18,510 nt of DNA. Source: JAZRZI01 sp045601325. GTDB lineage: Bacteria > Bacillota_I > Bacilli_A > RFN20 > CAG-826. A program made the translations under genes and the position numbers. Under the pieces are notes generated by a model, which worked only from the letters and a program-made list of their open reading frames with translations, was not told the origin of the DNA and searched no databases. The stretch is from contig JAZRZI010000007.1 in the NCBI GenBank assembly GCA_045601325.1, positions 1-18,510 of the forward strand. The letters run 5' to 3'. This document shows, in pieces, positions 8,740 to 14,489 of this stretch (the first letter of the stretch is position 1; the number at the start of each line of letters is the position of its first letter).

Positions 8740-8745
8740 TATAAT
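8740..8745 (+). promoter_or_regulatory. TATAAT box upstream of the DUF2130 gene
   Basis: A perfect TATAAT lies in a very AT-rich stretch 65 bases before the ATG at 8810. No good -35 hexamer is visible. If used, the leader would carry the conserved element at 8764-8797 in its untranslated region. Confidence 0.35.
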
Positions 8746-8763
8746 TTCATCATAAATCATAAT

Positions 8764-8797
8764 TTGACACACTCCCTATGATTTAAGTGTTACAAAC
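8764..8797 (+). promoter_or_regulatory. Conserved upstream element, copy 1
   Basis: This 34-base element matches 14459-14489 at 28 of 31 positions plus one 3-base gap. It contains TTGACAC, then CTCCCTATGAT, then TAAGT and ACAAAC. TATGAT (8777-8782) could be a -10 box giving a ~21-base leader that still includes the GGAGG at 8798-8802. TTGACA lies only 7 bases upstream of it, too close for an ordinary -35. CTCC within the element could also pair with GGAG of the ribosome binding site. Conservation is seen directly; the role is not. Confidence 0.55.
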
Positions 8798-8809
8798 GGA
8801 GGATTTGTT

Positions 8810-10135
8810 ATGTTAGAAATTAAATGCCCAAAATGTGGAGAAGTTTTCAAAGCCAGTGAATCTGATTATCAAGAAATTGTCTCTCAAATCAAAACTAAAG
8901 AATTTAATCAAGAATTAGAAGCTCGTATTCACGCTCTTAAGGAAACATATGATGCCAAACAACAACTCGCAGTTAAAGAAGCTAATGAAGACGCTAAAAA
9001 AGAGCTTTCTGATTTAAAGGAAAAAATCAATGAATTAAATGCTAAATTAGAAGCTGAAAAATTAGAGAAAAAGAACCTTGAAAACAATATTAAAACTCAA
9101 GTGGAATTAGAGGTCTCAAAAGTAAAATCTTCATATAATGAAGAAATTTCATCTTTGAACAACAAAATAGTTCAACTCAGCAGCGATATAAAATTGAAGG
9201 ACAATGAATCTAAATCCGCGATTAAAGAAGCGGTGGAAGAAAAGGAAAAAGAAGTCATTGAGCTCAAAAATTCTATTATCTTAAAAGAGAAAGAAAACGA
9301 ACTCAATATCGCGACTATTAATCAAAAACATCTCGATGAATTAAAAGCTAAAGATGCTGAAGTTGCGTTCTATAAAGATTTAAAAACTAAAATGTCCACA
9401 AAATTAGTGGGTGAAACTCTTGAGCAACACTGCATGATTTTGTTCAATCAACTAAGAACAAGCGCTTTCCCAAATGCTTATTTTGAAAAAGATAACAAAG
9501 TTAGCCAAGAATCTGGATCTAAAGGTGATTTTATCTTTAGAGACACAGAAGACGGACAAGAATACATCTCCATTATGTTTGAGATGAAAAACGAAAACGA
9601 CACAACTGCGACAAAGCATAAAAACGAAGATTTCTTAAAAGAACTTGATAAGGATAGAAACGAAAAGGGTTGCGAATATGCAGTCTTAGTTTCCATGCTT
9701 GAACCTGATAATGAATTCTATAATGCTGGCATCGTGGATGTATCTTACAGATACCCAAAAATGTATGTCATTAGACCTCAATGTTTCATTTCTATGATTA
9801 CTTTACTTAGTAACGCCGCTAAAAATTCACTTGAATACCAAAAGCAATTAGTGGAAGTTAAGAGCCAAAATATCGACATTACAAACTTCGAAGAAGACTT
9901 ATTAGACTTCAAAGAAAAGTTTGATAACAACTTCCGTTTAGCTGGTGAGAAGTTCGCTAAAGCAATTGACGAAATCGATAAAACTATCGACCATCTTCAA
10001 AAGGTCAAAGAAGGTCTCATTGGCAGCGAACGTAATCTTAGATTAGCTAATGATAAAGCCCAAGACTTAACCATTAAAAAGTTAACTAAGAATAACCCTA
10101 CAATGAAACAAAAGTTCGATGACCTTAAAAAATAA
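8810..10135 (+). CDS. DUF2130 family protein: CxxC knuckle, long coiled coil, nuclease-like C-terminal domain
   Basis: The C-terminal half matches the DUF2130 family (PF09903), whose function is not established. The N-terminus has a zinc-knuckle-like CPKC (residues 6-9), with no second pair. It is followed by a long Lys/Glu-rich coiled coil to about residue 190. The DUF2130 core (about 195-345) contains GETLEQH (201-207), KGDF with D240, and FEMK with E258 and K260. The spacing D-x17-E-x-K, with upstream glutamates E202/E205, resembles a PD-(D/E)XK nuclease active site; this is my inference. A second helical segment ends the protein. The ribosome binding site GGAGG (8798-8802) lies 7 bases before ATG. 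The gene stands alone, with its own terminator, behind the conserved upstream element. Confidence 0.85.
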   Translation: MLEIKCPKCGEVFKASESDYQEIVSQIKTKEFNQELEARIHALKETYDAKQQLAVKEANEDAKKELSDLKEKINELNAKLEAEKLEKKNLENNIKTQVELEVSKVKSSYNEEISSLNNKIVQLSSDIKLKDNESKSAIKEAVEEKEKEVIELKNSIILKEKENELNIATINQKHLDELKAKDAEVAFYKDLKTKMSTKLVGETLEQHCMILFNQLRTSAFPNAYFEKDNKVSQESGSKGDFIFRDTEDGQEYISIMFEMKNENDTTATKHKNEDFLKELDKDRNEKGCEYAVLVSMLEPDNEFYNAGIVDVSYRYPKMYVIRPQCFISMITLLSNAAKNSLEYQKQLVEVKSQNIDITNFEEDLLDFKEKFDNNFRLAGEKFAKAIDEIDKTIDHLQKVKEGLIGSERNLRLANDKAQDLTIKKLTKNNPTMKQKFDDLKK

Positions 10136-10164
10136 TAGAATGCTGGTTTAGCCAGCTTTCTATT
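10134..10164 (+). terminator. Terminator of the DUF2130 gene
   Basis: A 13-bp stem with one T-T mismatch (10134-10146 with 10152-10164; core GCTGG/CCAGC) encloses a 5-base loop. The 3' side is T-rich, not a pure T run. The stem starts inside the stop codon of the DUF2130 gene. Confidence 0.7.
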
Positions 10165-10168
10165 TGTG

Positions 10169-10174
10169 TATAAT
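10169..10174 (+). promoter_or_regulatory. -10 box of the cupin gene
   Basis: A TATAAT preceded by TGTG (extended -10-like) sits just after the terminator hairpin. A weak -35 (TTTAGC, 10147-10152, spacing 16) would fall inside the hairpin loop. The resulting leader would be about 14 bases. Confidence 0.5.
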
Positions 10175-10193
10175 GTTATTGGAGGCTAAAAAT

Positions 10194-10520
10194 ATGATAG
10201 ATTTCAAAGAAATTAAAGAAGAAACGATTCCTCACTTTTTAGGCGGTGAAGGAGAATATATCACTCATATGTTCAATGATGGTGATAACAAAATTATGAA
10301 GAGCTTAATTAAACCTGGTAGTTCAGTTGGTTTTCATAAGCACGAAACAAGTTCTGAAATTATCTATATATTATTCGGAAGCCCTAAAGCTATATTAGAT
10401 GGCAAAGAAGAAAGGCTTCATCCTGGTGATTGTCATTATTGTAAGAAAGGCCAAAGCCACACGCTCGTTAATGACACAAATGAGGATGTTACTATCTTTG
10501 CGGTTGTTTGTAATCAATAG
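10194..10520 (+). CDS. Small single-domain cupin
   Basis: This is a 108-residue cytosolic beta-barrel of the cupin superfamily. Cupin motif 1 (GSSVGFHKHETSSE, residues 42-55) supplies H48, H50 and Glu (E55). Motif 2 (GDCHYCKKGQSH, 78-89) supplies H89. All four usual metal ligands are therefore present. The family covers isomerases, dioxygenases, sugar- and amino-acid-modifying enzymes and small-molecule sensors; the substrate cannot be told. The ATG at 10194 is chosen over a TTG at 10164 because GGAGG (10181-10185) lies 8 bases upstream of it and the TTG falls inside the -10 region. The next gene starts 9 bases after the stop and shares its ribosome binding site with it, so the two are translated from one message. 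Confidence 0.88.
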   Translation: MIDFKEIKEETIPHFLGGEGEYITHMFNDGDNKIMKSLIKPGSSVGFHKHETSSEIIYILFGSPKAILDGKEERLHPGDCHYCKKGQSHTLVNDTNEDVTIFAVVCNQ

Positions 10521-10529
10521 GAGGTTTAT

Positions 10530-10925
10530 ATGAAATATTGTGGAAAATGCGGTGCAGAATTGTCTGATGATGCAATTTACTGCCCTATATGTGGAAATAA
10601 GACTCATCAATTAACAGACGAAGAAAAGAACACATTTGTTAAAGTTGTTCCTGCTAGTAAATCATTAGCGCCTTATGGAAGAAACGTCTGTGCTTTACTA
10701 GGATTTATTTTTTCATTTATCTCACCTTTAGCAGGATGGATATTGAGTGGCATAGGCCTAAAGAAAGCACCTGATTATCATGGCGATAGAAAAGGATTAG
10801 CAATCGCTGGAATAGTTATTTCTTCAGTGAACTTCCTACTCGGTATCCTCCTCTATCTTTATATTTTGCCTTACTTGCAAGAACAATTAGAGCAATTGTG
10901 CGCTTTGTTGCTATCAATTCTCTAA
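10530..10925 (+). CDS. Zinc-ribbon membrane protein
   Basis: The 131-residue product begins with a zinc ribbon: Cys4, Cys7, Cys18 and Cys21. A charged linker and a C-terminal membrane region with two hydrophobic segments (about 49-72 and 86-112) follow. The arrangement, including a small-residue helix between the segments, resembles DUF4190-type proteins of Bacillota, which are often found with a zinc ribbon. The function is unknown; the ribbon would be cytoplasmic. AGGAGG (10519-10524) overlaps the stop codon of the cupin gene, which suggests translational coupling. No T-rich terminator follows. Confidence 0.8.
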   Translation: MKYCGKCGAELSDDAIYCPICGNKTHQLTDEEKNTFVKVVPASKSLAPYGRNVCALLGFIFSFISPLAGWILSGIGLKKAPDYHGDRKGLAIAGIVISSVNFLLGILLYLYILPYLQEQLEQLCALLLSIL

Positions 10926-10937
10926 AATGTATGTTTT

Positions 10938-10973
10938 TGTGTGAAAATATCCAATTATTATCACACATATGTG
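10938..10973. repeat. Inverted repeats upstream of a sigma-70-type promoter
   Basis: TGTGTGA (10938-10944) and TCACACA (10961-10967) are perfectly complementary across 16 bases. The second arm overlaps a 10-bp perfect palindrome, CACATATGTG (10964-10973). No T-tract follows, so it is not a standard terminator. It ends 10 bases before the -35 box at 10983, a position that suits an activator or repressor site. Confidence 0.4.
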
Positions 10974-10982
10974 CATATATTC

Positions 10983-11010
10983 TTGATTTATTAATATATA
11001 CGAATATAAT
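10983..11010 (+). promoter_or_regulatory. Sigma-70-type promoter of the B-repeat protein gene
   Basis: TTGATT (10983-10988) and TATAAT (11005-11010) are separated by 16 bases. Transcription would start near 11017, giving a leader of about 32 bases with AGGAGG at 11035-11040. This is the best-matched promoter in the window. Confidence 0.7.
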
Positions 11011-11048
11011 TTACTTACTTTATGCTGTTGTAATAGGAGGTTTTTGAT

Positions 11049-11579
11049 ATGAGTAATGTTAACAAGGGTAAAGGTGGAAGAATTGTTTCATCAATTATTT
11101 CTAGCTTATTACTATTAGGCGCAGCGGGTTTTCTTGCATACGAGCACTTAGTCGATAGAACATTCACAGTTACATTTGACTGTGATGGTGGTACACCTTC
11201 ATTCCCTAGCCAAAAAGTTGAACAATTCGGATTTGCTAGAGATCCAGGCAATCCAACAAAAGATGGCTATACTTTCTTATATTGGCAAGACGTTACCCTT
11301 GGCCAACACTGGATATTCAATGTTAACCATGTCCAACAAGATACAAACTTAATGGCTCAATGGAGATTAGTGGAATACACAATTACATACGAACTTGATG
11401 GTGGCACTAATAACCCTTCTAACCCAACAAAATACACAATCGAGGATGATGAGATCACATTATTAGATCCAACAAAATCTGGTTATACATTTGCTGGTTG
11501 GTATAACGGAACAGAAGCTATTAGTTCAATTGAAGCTGGCTCATTTGGTGATTTAACTCTCACCGCTCACTGGAACTAA
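11049..11579 (+). CDS. Membrane-anchored surface protein with two B-repeats
   Basis: A short basic N-terminus and one hydrophobic segment (about 12-31) act as signal anchor. Two InlB/Listeria-Bacteroides-type B-repeats fill the rest (about residues 38-106 and 107-176), each with a DGGT motif near the start and AQW or AHW at the end. The second is the more canonical, with GYTFAGWY; in the first, the usual GGWY is YWQD. There is no enzymatic domain and no C-terminal anchor, so the repeats are probably displayed outside on the N-terminal helix. The same repeat type is found in the phosphoesterase at 2063. The gene has its own promoter, AGGAGG and terminator. The role is unknown; adhesion or cell-wall spacing are possible. 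Confidence 0.82.
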   Translation: MSNVNKGKGGRIVSSIISSLLLLGAAGFLAYEHLVDRTFTVTFDCDGGTPSFPSQKVEQFGFARDPGNPTKDGYTFLYWQDVTLGQHWIFNVNHVQQDTNLMAQWRLVEYTITYELDGGTNNPSNPTKYTIEDDEITLLDPTKSGYTFAGWYNGTEAISSIEAGSFGDLTLTAHWN

Positions 11580-11605
11580 TCAAAAGTTAAAAAATATTAA
11601 AAAAC

Positions 11606-11633
11606 AAAATTCACTCTTAAGGAGTGATTTTTT
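11606..11633 (+). terminator. Terminator of the B-repeat protein gene
   Basis: TCACTC (11611-11616) pairs with GAGTGA (11622-11627) around a 5-base loop. It is followed by six T and preceded by an A-rich flank. Confidence 0.8.
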
Positions 11634-11739
11634 GTGTCCAAAATTTTGTACACGTTGTCCATATATTTAAGGTAGGAGGTTCCACTACCCATACGATTTT
11701 TTCGATATTTATTGATTGGTTTATGAAAATATGGGAAAA
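11634..11739 (+). other. Non-coding stretch before the riboswitch
   Basis: No gene is supported here. It contains a weak hairpin (GGTAG at 11671-11675 with CTACC at 11685-11689) that partly hides an AGGAGG at 11674-11679. No start codon lies at a usable distance from that site. Six T lie a few bases further on. It could be a relic of a former gene start or of an RNA element. Confidence 0.3.
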
Positions 11740-11745
11740 TATAAT
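11740..11745 (+). promoter_or_regulatory. -10 box abutting the manganese riboswitch
   Basis: A perfect TATAAT ends 5 bases before the first base of the riboswitch P1 stem (11750). Transcription would start at or just inside P1, so the message would begin with the aptamer. The -35 region is poor (TGGTTT at 11717-11722, spacing 17). Confidence 0.5.
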
Positions 11746-11749
11746 CACA

Positions 11750-11839
11750 GATGAGGAGTAGCTTACTCGATCAATCTCGTCAGGACAAACAGAAATGTTT
11801 CGGGATTGATAATCTTTGAAAAGATTTAGCAAGATCATC
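11750..11839 (+). ncRNA. yybP-ykoY manganese riboswitch aptamer
   Basis: This family (Rfam RF00080) binds Mn2+. The conserved pieces appear in order. P1: GATGA (11750-11754) with TCATC (11835-11839). The GGAGTAGC signature is at 11755-11762. P3: ATCAATC (11770-11776) with GATTGAT (11804-11810). L3 is TCGTCA (11777-11782) opposite CGG (11801-11803). An apical hairpin has AAACA/TGTTT and a GAAA loop (11787-11800). P4: AATCTT/AAGATT (11811-11826). The hallmark TTTAGCAAGA is at 11825-11834. This matches the well-known Lactococcus aptamer in layout and signature sequences as I remember them. The P2 hairpin seems reduced: only nine bases lie between GGAGTAGC and the distal arm of P3. Confidence 0.87.
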
Positions 11840-11861
11840 GCTTAATCGGCGGTGATTTTTT
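11834..11861 (+). terminator. Riboswitch-controlled terminator
   Basis: ATCATCGC (11834-11841) pairs with GCGGTGAT (11849-11856), including one G-U pair, around a 7-base loop, followed by six T. Its 5' arm contains the whole 3' arm of aptamer stem P1 (11835-11839). Mn2+-stabilised P1 and the terminator are thus mutually exclusive. This predicts an ON switch that lets RNA polymerase read into the SPFH gene when Mn2+ is high. Confidence 0.85.
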
Positions 11862-11916
11862 GTTAGGTTTTGACCGCAAAAAAGAAAACAAAGGATAATC
11901 TAAGGAGGTATTAATT

Positions 11917-13098
11917 ATGATTAGAGGCATCCTATTTACATTGTTCTTCCTTATTATGGCAGCGTGTGTCGTCACAATTGCTTTAATTACCGCGAAGAAT
12001 AGAAAGAAACAAGCCGGCAAAAAGAAAGTTGGGGTTGTCGGTGGTGTTTTGGGCGCAGCATTATTACTTACAATATTGCTCCCACAATCATTCCAACAAG
12101 TTGATACAGGTAGTGTCGCAGTGGTTAGACATTTAGGTAAGATCACAGGAGTTAGATATCCAGGCACACACTTTGATTTCTATCTGTTAAATTCTTATGA
12201 AATTTATGACACAAAAGTGCAACAAGATAAAATCTTAACTTCTGCTTATTCCAAAGATGGTCAAACTATGGAATTAGAAGTATTCCTTCAATACCAAGTT
12301 CAAGCAGAAAACATTATCAATATCGCTACTGAATATGGTTCTTTAGACGCATTACAAGCTCGTATTGAAACAGTCACAATTGAAAAGACAAAAGCGGTCA
12401 TGTCCAGCGCTGAAGCTATGACTATCATCCAAAACAGAGCGACATTCTCTGAAGATGTTTCGACATCCGTAAGAGCAGGAATCTCCAGTGACTATTATGT
12501 CAATGTTAAAGATGTTGTCTTAACAAACATTGACTTCACTAAAGAATTCGAAAAATCAGTTGAAGATAAAGTTATTGCTGAACAAGAAAAACAAGCTTCT
12601 ATTACAAGAGCAGAAGCACAATTAGAAGTAGCAAGAATTGAAGCTGAGAAAAAGATTACAGAAGCTAATGGTAACGCTGAAGCTGCTAAAATCATCGCTT
12701 TAGCGGAAGCTGAAGCTGCATCAAGCAAAATTATAGAACTTGCAAGATCATTAGGATTTGAAATTCAAACATCCTATATCTATGAAACAGCTGTGGTTAT
12801 TGAATCAAGCGATAAATCCACTTATTCAAAGACAGTTACTGAAGTAACAACTGATGTAAAACAAGCCGAATCACAAGTGATTGAAACAATTGAGGGCAAT
12901 AATATTAAAACTACCACAACAACTCTCAAAGCCACTAAAAACGTGATTGTTTATGACACTGATCACACAAAAGAAGATATGGATAAATTAGTTATCAATT
13001 ATCTTGAATACTTAGCATATCTTGAAAAGTGGAACGGCGAACTTCCAGAAGTAGTTGCAGGCGATGATGCATTGAGCATTATTGTTCCAAATAACTAA
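11917..13098 (+). CDS. SPFH/Band 7 (prohibitin-like) membrane protein
   Basis: SPFH proteins oligomerise on membranes, where they organise microdomains and act with proteases or other partners. Two N-terminal hydrophobic segments (about 5-25 and 38-56) precede the Band 7 domain. That domain begins at about QVDTGSVAVV (61-70) and includes the prohibitin-like YPGTHFDFYLL stretch. An Ala/Glu/Lys-rich coiled coil (about 222-275) with AEAEAA repeats follows, then a Thr/Glu-rich tail of about 115 residues. The two N-terminal membrane segments are unusual, as most members have one. No NfeD-type partner or FtsH gene is adjacent. The ribosome binding site AAGGAGG (11902-11908) lies 8 bases before ATG. 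The gene stands alone between the manganese riboswitch terminator and its own terminator at 13117, so it is the only gene the switch evidently controls. Confidence 0.92.
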   Translation: MIRGILFTLFFLIMAACVVTIALITAKNRKKQAGKKKVGVVGGVLGAALLLTILLPQSFQQVDTGSVAVVRHLGKITGVRYPGTHFDFYLLNSYEIYDTKVQQDKILTSAYSKDGQTMELEVFLQYQVQAENIINIATEYGSLDALQARIETVTIEKTKAVMSSAEAMTIIQNRATFSEDVSTSVRAGISSDYYVNVKDVVLTNIDFTKEFEKSVEDKVIAEQEKQASITRAEAQLEVARIEAEKKITEANGNAEAAKIIALAEAEAASSKIIELARSLGFEIQTSYIYETAVVIESSDKSTYSKTVTEVTTDVKQAESQVIETIEGNNIKTTTTTLKATKNVIVYDTDHTKEDMDKLVINYLEYLAYLEKWNGELPEVVAGDDALSIIVPNN

Positions 13099-13116
13099 TC
13101 GGTATGTTACAAAACT

Positions 13117-13145
13117 AGGGCGGGTGTAAAAACCTGCTCTTTTTT
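13117..13145 (+). terminator. Terminator of the SPFH gene
   Basis: GGGCGGGT (13118-13125) pairs with ACCTGCTC (13132-13139), with two G-U pairs, around a 6-base loop. It is followed by six T. Confidence 0.85.
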
Positions 13146-13168
13146 ATATTTATTAGAATTTGTTTTGT

Positions 13169-13185
13169 TATATTATTAAGTTGTA
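13169..13185 (+). promoter_or_regulatory. Putative -10 box directly before the start codon
   Basis: TATTAT (13171-13176), or TATATT (13169-13174), is followed by TAAGTTGT and then ATG. There is no Shine-Dalgarno site. Transcription would begin within a few bases of the ATG, so the message may be leaderless. Confidence 0.4.
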
Positions 13186-13988
13186 TGAAACAAAGATATT
13201 TAAAAGGTTTTTTGGTGTTATTAACCGCACCTTTATTAATGGCTAACGCACCGGCACCTCGCCCTGATTATGATGAAAATTACGACGGCATTGAAGTTTC
13301 TAATGTCGAATTCGTTAAGCAAGAAGATTACTGCTATTCTTATAATGTCACTTTTAATAACAAAGGCGATAAATTTGTATCACCACAAGAAGACATCTAT
13401 GTAAAGAGCAATAGTAATTATAATTATCGTTTCGATCTACATACCTTTCAACTAGTCCCACCTCACTCAGAAGTCACTATTGCGGGTGATATATACGTTC
13501 ATAAAGATGAAGTAGTTGAAGTAATTCCAGAGAATTTTATTTTCCGTTCGTTGGTCACTAATGATGGAGAATTCACTGATTTTACTATTACTGACGTGGG
13601 AATCAACAAATATGAAGGTGATGACTATCAAACACCATCTTCTTATGTTTGGTTCACTGTTATATTTGAAGCAAGCAGTGATATTTATGGTTATATCGCA
13701 AAAATTGATTACGATGGTGAAGATAGATATTACATGATTAGATATGGTTCTAGTGGAGAAGGAGAACATCACTTTTCATTTGTGTGCGAATATGATTTCG
13801 ACATTTCTAAAATGGAAATAGAATCGTTAACGCCTGTTGGCTATTCTAATCATTATCATCCGCTTAGAAACAAGTGGGGAAACGTCATTATTGGAATAAT
13901 AATCCTCGGATTAGCAGAAATAATGATAGGTGGAATTGTCGCAATATGCGTTGTTAGCCACGTTAAAAAGAAAAGAAGAGCAAGATAA
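13185..13988 (+). CDS. Type I membrane protein of unknown function
   Basis: I do not recognise this family. An N-terminal signal sequence (about residues 1-20, ending near MANA) is followed by an acidic, beta-rich extracellular region of about 210 residues rich in Tyr and Asp. This region may be two similar halves (about 35-128 and 130-222), each starting with a xVxNV/TDV-like strand and containing a YxVxF or VWFTVIF strand. That duplication is a visual impression only. A single hydrophobic segment (about 234-258) and a Lys/Arg-rich tail end the protein, with the C-terminus inside. It is likely a surface protein. It follows the SPFH gene after a strong terminator and so is a separate unit, possibly with a leaderless message. 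Confidence 0.75.
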   Translation: MKQRYLKGFLVLLTAPLLMANAPAPRPDYDENYDGIEVSNVEFVKQEDYCYSYNVTFNNKGDKFVSPQEDIYVKSNSNYNYRFDLHTFQLVPPHSEVTIAGDIYVHKDEVVEVIPENFIFRSLVTNDGEFTDFTITDVGINKYEGDDYQTPSSYVWFTVIFEASSDIYGYIAKIDYDGEDRYYMIRYGSSGEGEHHFSFVCEYDFDISKMEIESLTPVGYSNHYHPLRNKWGNVIIGIIILGLAEIMIGGIVAICVVSHVKKKRRAR

Positions 13989-13989
13989 T

Positions 13990-14430
13990 TTACATGAATG
14001 CCTGGTTTTTTTCCAGGCATTTTTTATCGATAATAATTAATGCGACCGTGTTACATACGAACAAGAAGAAGTACATTAATGTGAATATATAATTACTCAA
14101 ATTGTATAAATACATGTTACTAAATATTCCAATAGCTAAACTAATTAAGTTTGCAACAAACACCGCTAGTAGGGTTTTTAAGAAATTTGTTTTGATAATC
14201 ATATTGATTACAAATGATTCTAATAACACTGTTAATATTTCATATATTGTTAGCCATAGGTAATAACTATCTGGTGTACTTTGTAACAACAAATTCATTA
14301 GTGGATTTAATATAGCGTTAGTTATTGCTGAAATAGCGTATATCTTTTTATCTAATTTAAAAAATAAAGACACCACAATTGGTTCAACAAATAGCGTTAT
14401 GGATAAGGCAAATAAAATATCTAATACCAT
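13990..14430 (-). CDS. Small polytopic membrane protein
   Basis: The 146-residue, very hydrophobic product has about five predicted membrane helices (about 2-24, 29-50, 58-80, 84-106 and 110-134) and a charged C-terminus. A Glu-Pro pair lies in the first helix (FVEPIVVSLF). I do not recognise the family. There is no Shine-Dalgarno site. On the minus strand, TATAAT (14442-14437) lies 6 bases before the ATG, so the message is probably leaderless. The last codons contain the terminator hairpin of the convergent gene. Confidence 0.7.
   Translation of the reverse strand: MVLDILFALSITLFVEPIVVSLFFKLDKKIYAISAITNAILNPLMNLLLQSTPDSYYLWLTIYEILTVLLESFVINMIIKTNFLKTLLAVFVANLISLAIGIFSNMYLYNLSNYIFTLMYFFLFVCNTVALIIIDKKCLEKNQAFM
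13997..14025 (+). terminator. Terminator within the 3' end of the convergent gene
   Basis: AATGCCTGG (13997-14005) and CCAGGCATT (14013-14021) form a perfect 9-bp stem around seven T, followed by a T run. It ends the plus-strand gene at 13988. It also encodes the last residues of the minus-strand membrane protein, where its A-rich side can serve in the other direction less well. Confidence 0.85.
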
Positions 14431-14442
14431 AACTTAATTATA
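14430..14442 (-). promoter_or_regulatory. -10 box of the polytopic membrane protein gene
   Basis: On the minus strand, TATAAT occupies 14442-14437, followed by TAAGTT and ATG. This places the transcription start on the start codon. No clear -35 is visible. The layout resembles the one before 13185 (TATTAT, TAAGTTGT, ATG). Confidence 0.45.
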
Positions 14443-14458
14443 AGACAACACACGACTC

Positions 14459-14489
14459 TTTACACCCTCCCTATGATATAAGTACAAAC
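14459..14489 (+). promoter_or_regulatory. Conserved upstream element, copy 2
   Basis: This element matches 8764-8797 at 28 of 31 positions plus a 3-base gap. It again contains CTCCCTATGAT, TAAGT and ACAAAC. Here ACAAAC is followed directly by ATGATG and the protease remnant, with no ribosome binding site. In copy 1 the GGAGG follows ACAAAC. This suggests that a deletion began just after the element. Confidence 0.55.

Noticed and set aside
10164..10193. Upstream TTG start for the cupin gene
   Set aside because: It overlaps the terminator and -10 box and lacks a ribosome binding site, while ATG 10194 has GGAGG 8 bases upstream.
11671..11689. Hairpin with AGGTTC and CTACCC resembling a preQ1 riboswitch
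   Set aside because: The A-rich tail and the pairing needed for a preQ1 pseudoknot are absent, and no gene start follows at a suitable distance.
11617..11838. Minus-strand open frame of 73 codons
   Set aside because: It lies across the terminator at 11606-11633 and the riboswitch on the other strand, has no recognisable protein features, and is better explained by the RNA structures.
11870..11899. Promoter-like TTGACC, 18 bases, GATAAT downstream of the riboswitch terminator
   Set aside because: Its transcription start would fall in the ribosome binding site (11902-11908) of the SPFH gene, which would remove it. It is kept in mind because, if real, it would bypass the riboswitch.
11835..12167. 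Minus-strand open frame of 110 codons
   Set aside because: It is antisense to the start of the clear SPFH gene and to the riboswitch terminator, with no coding signature.
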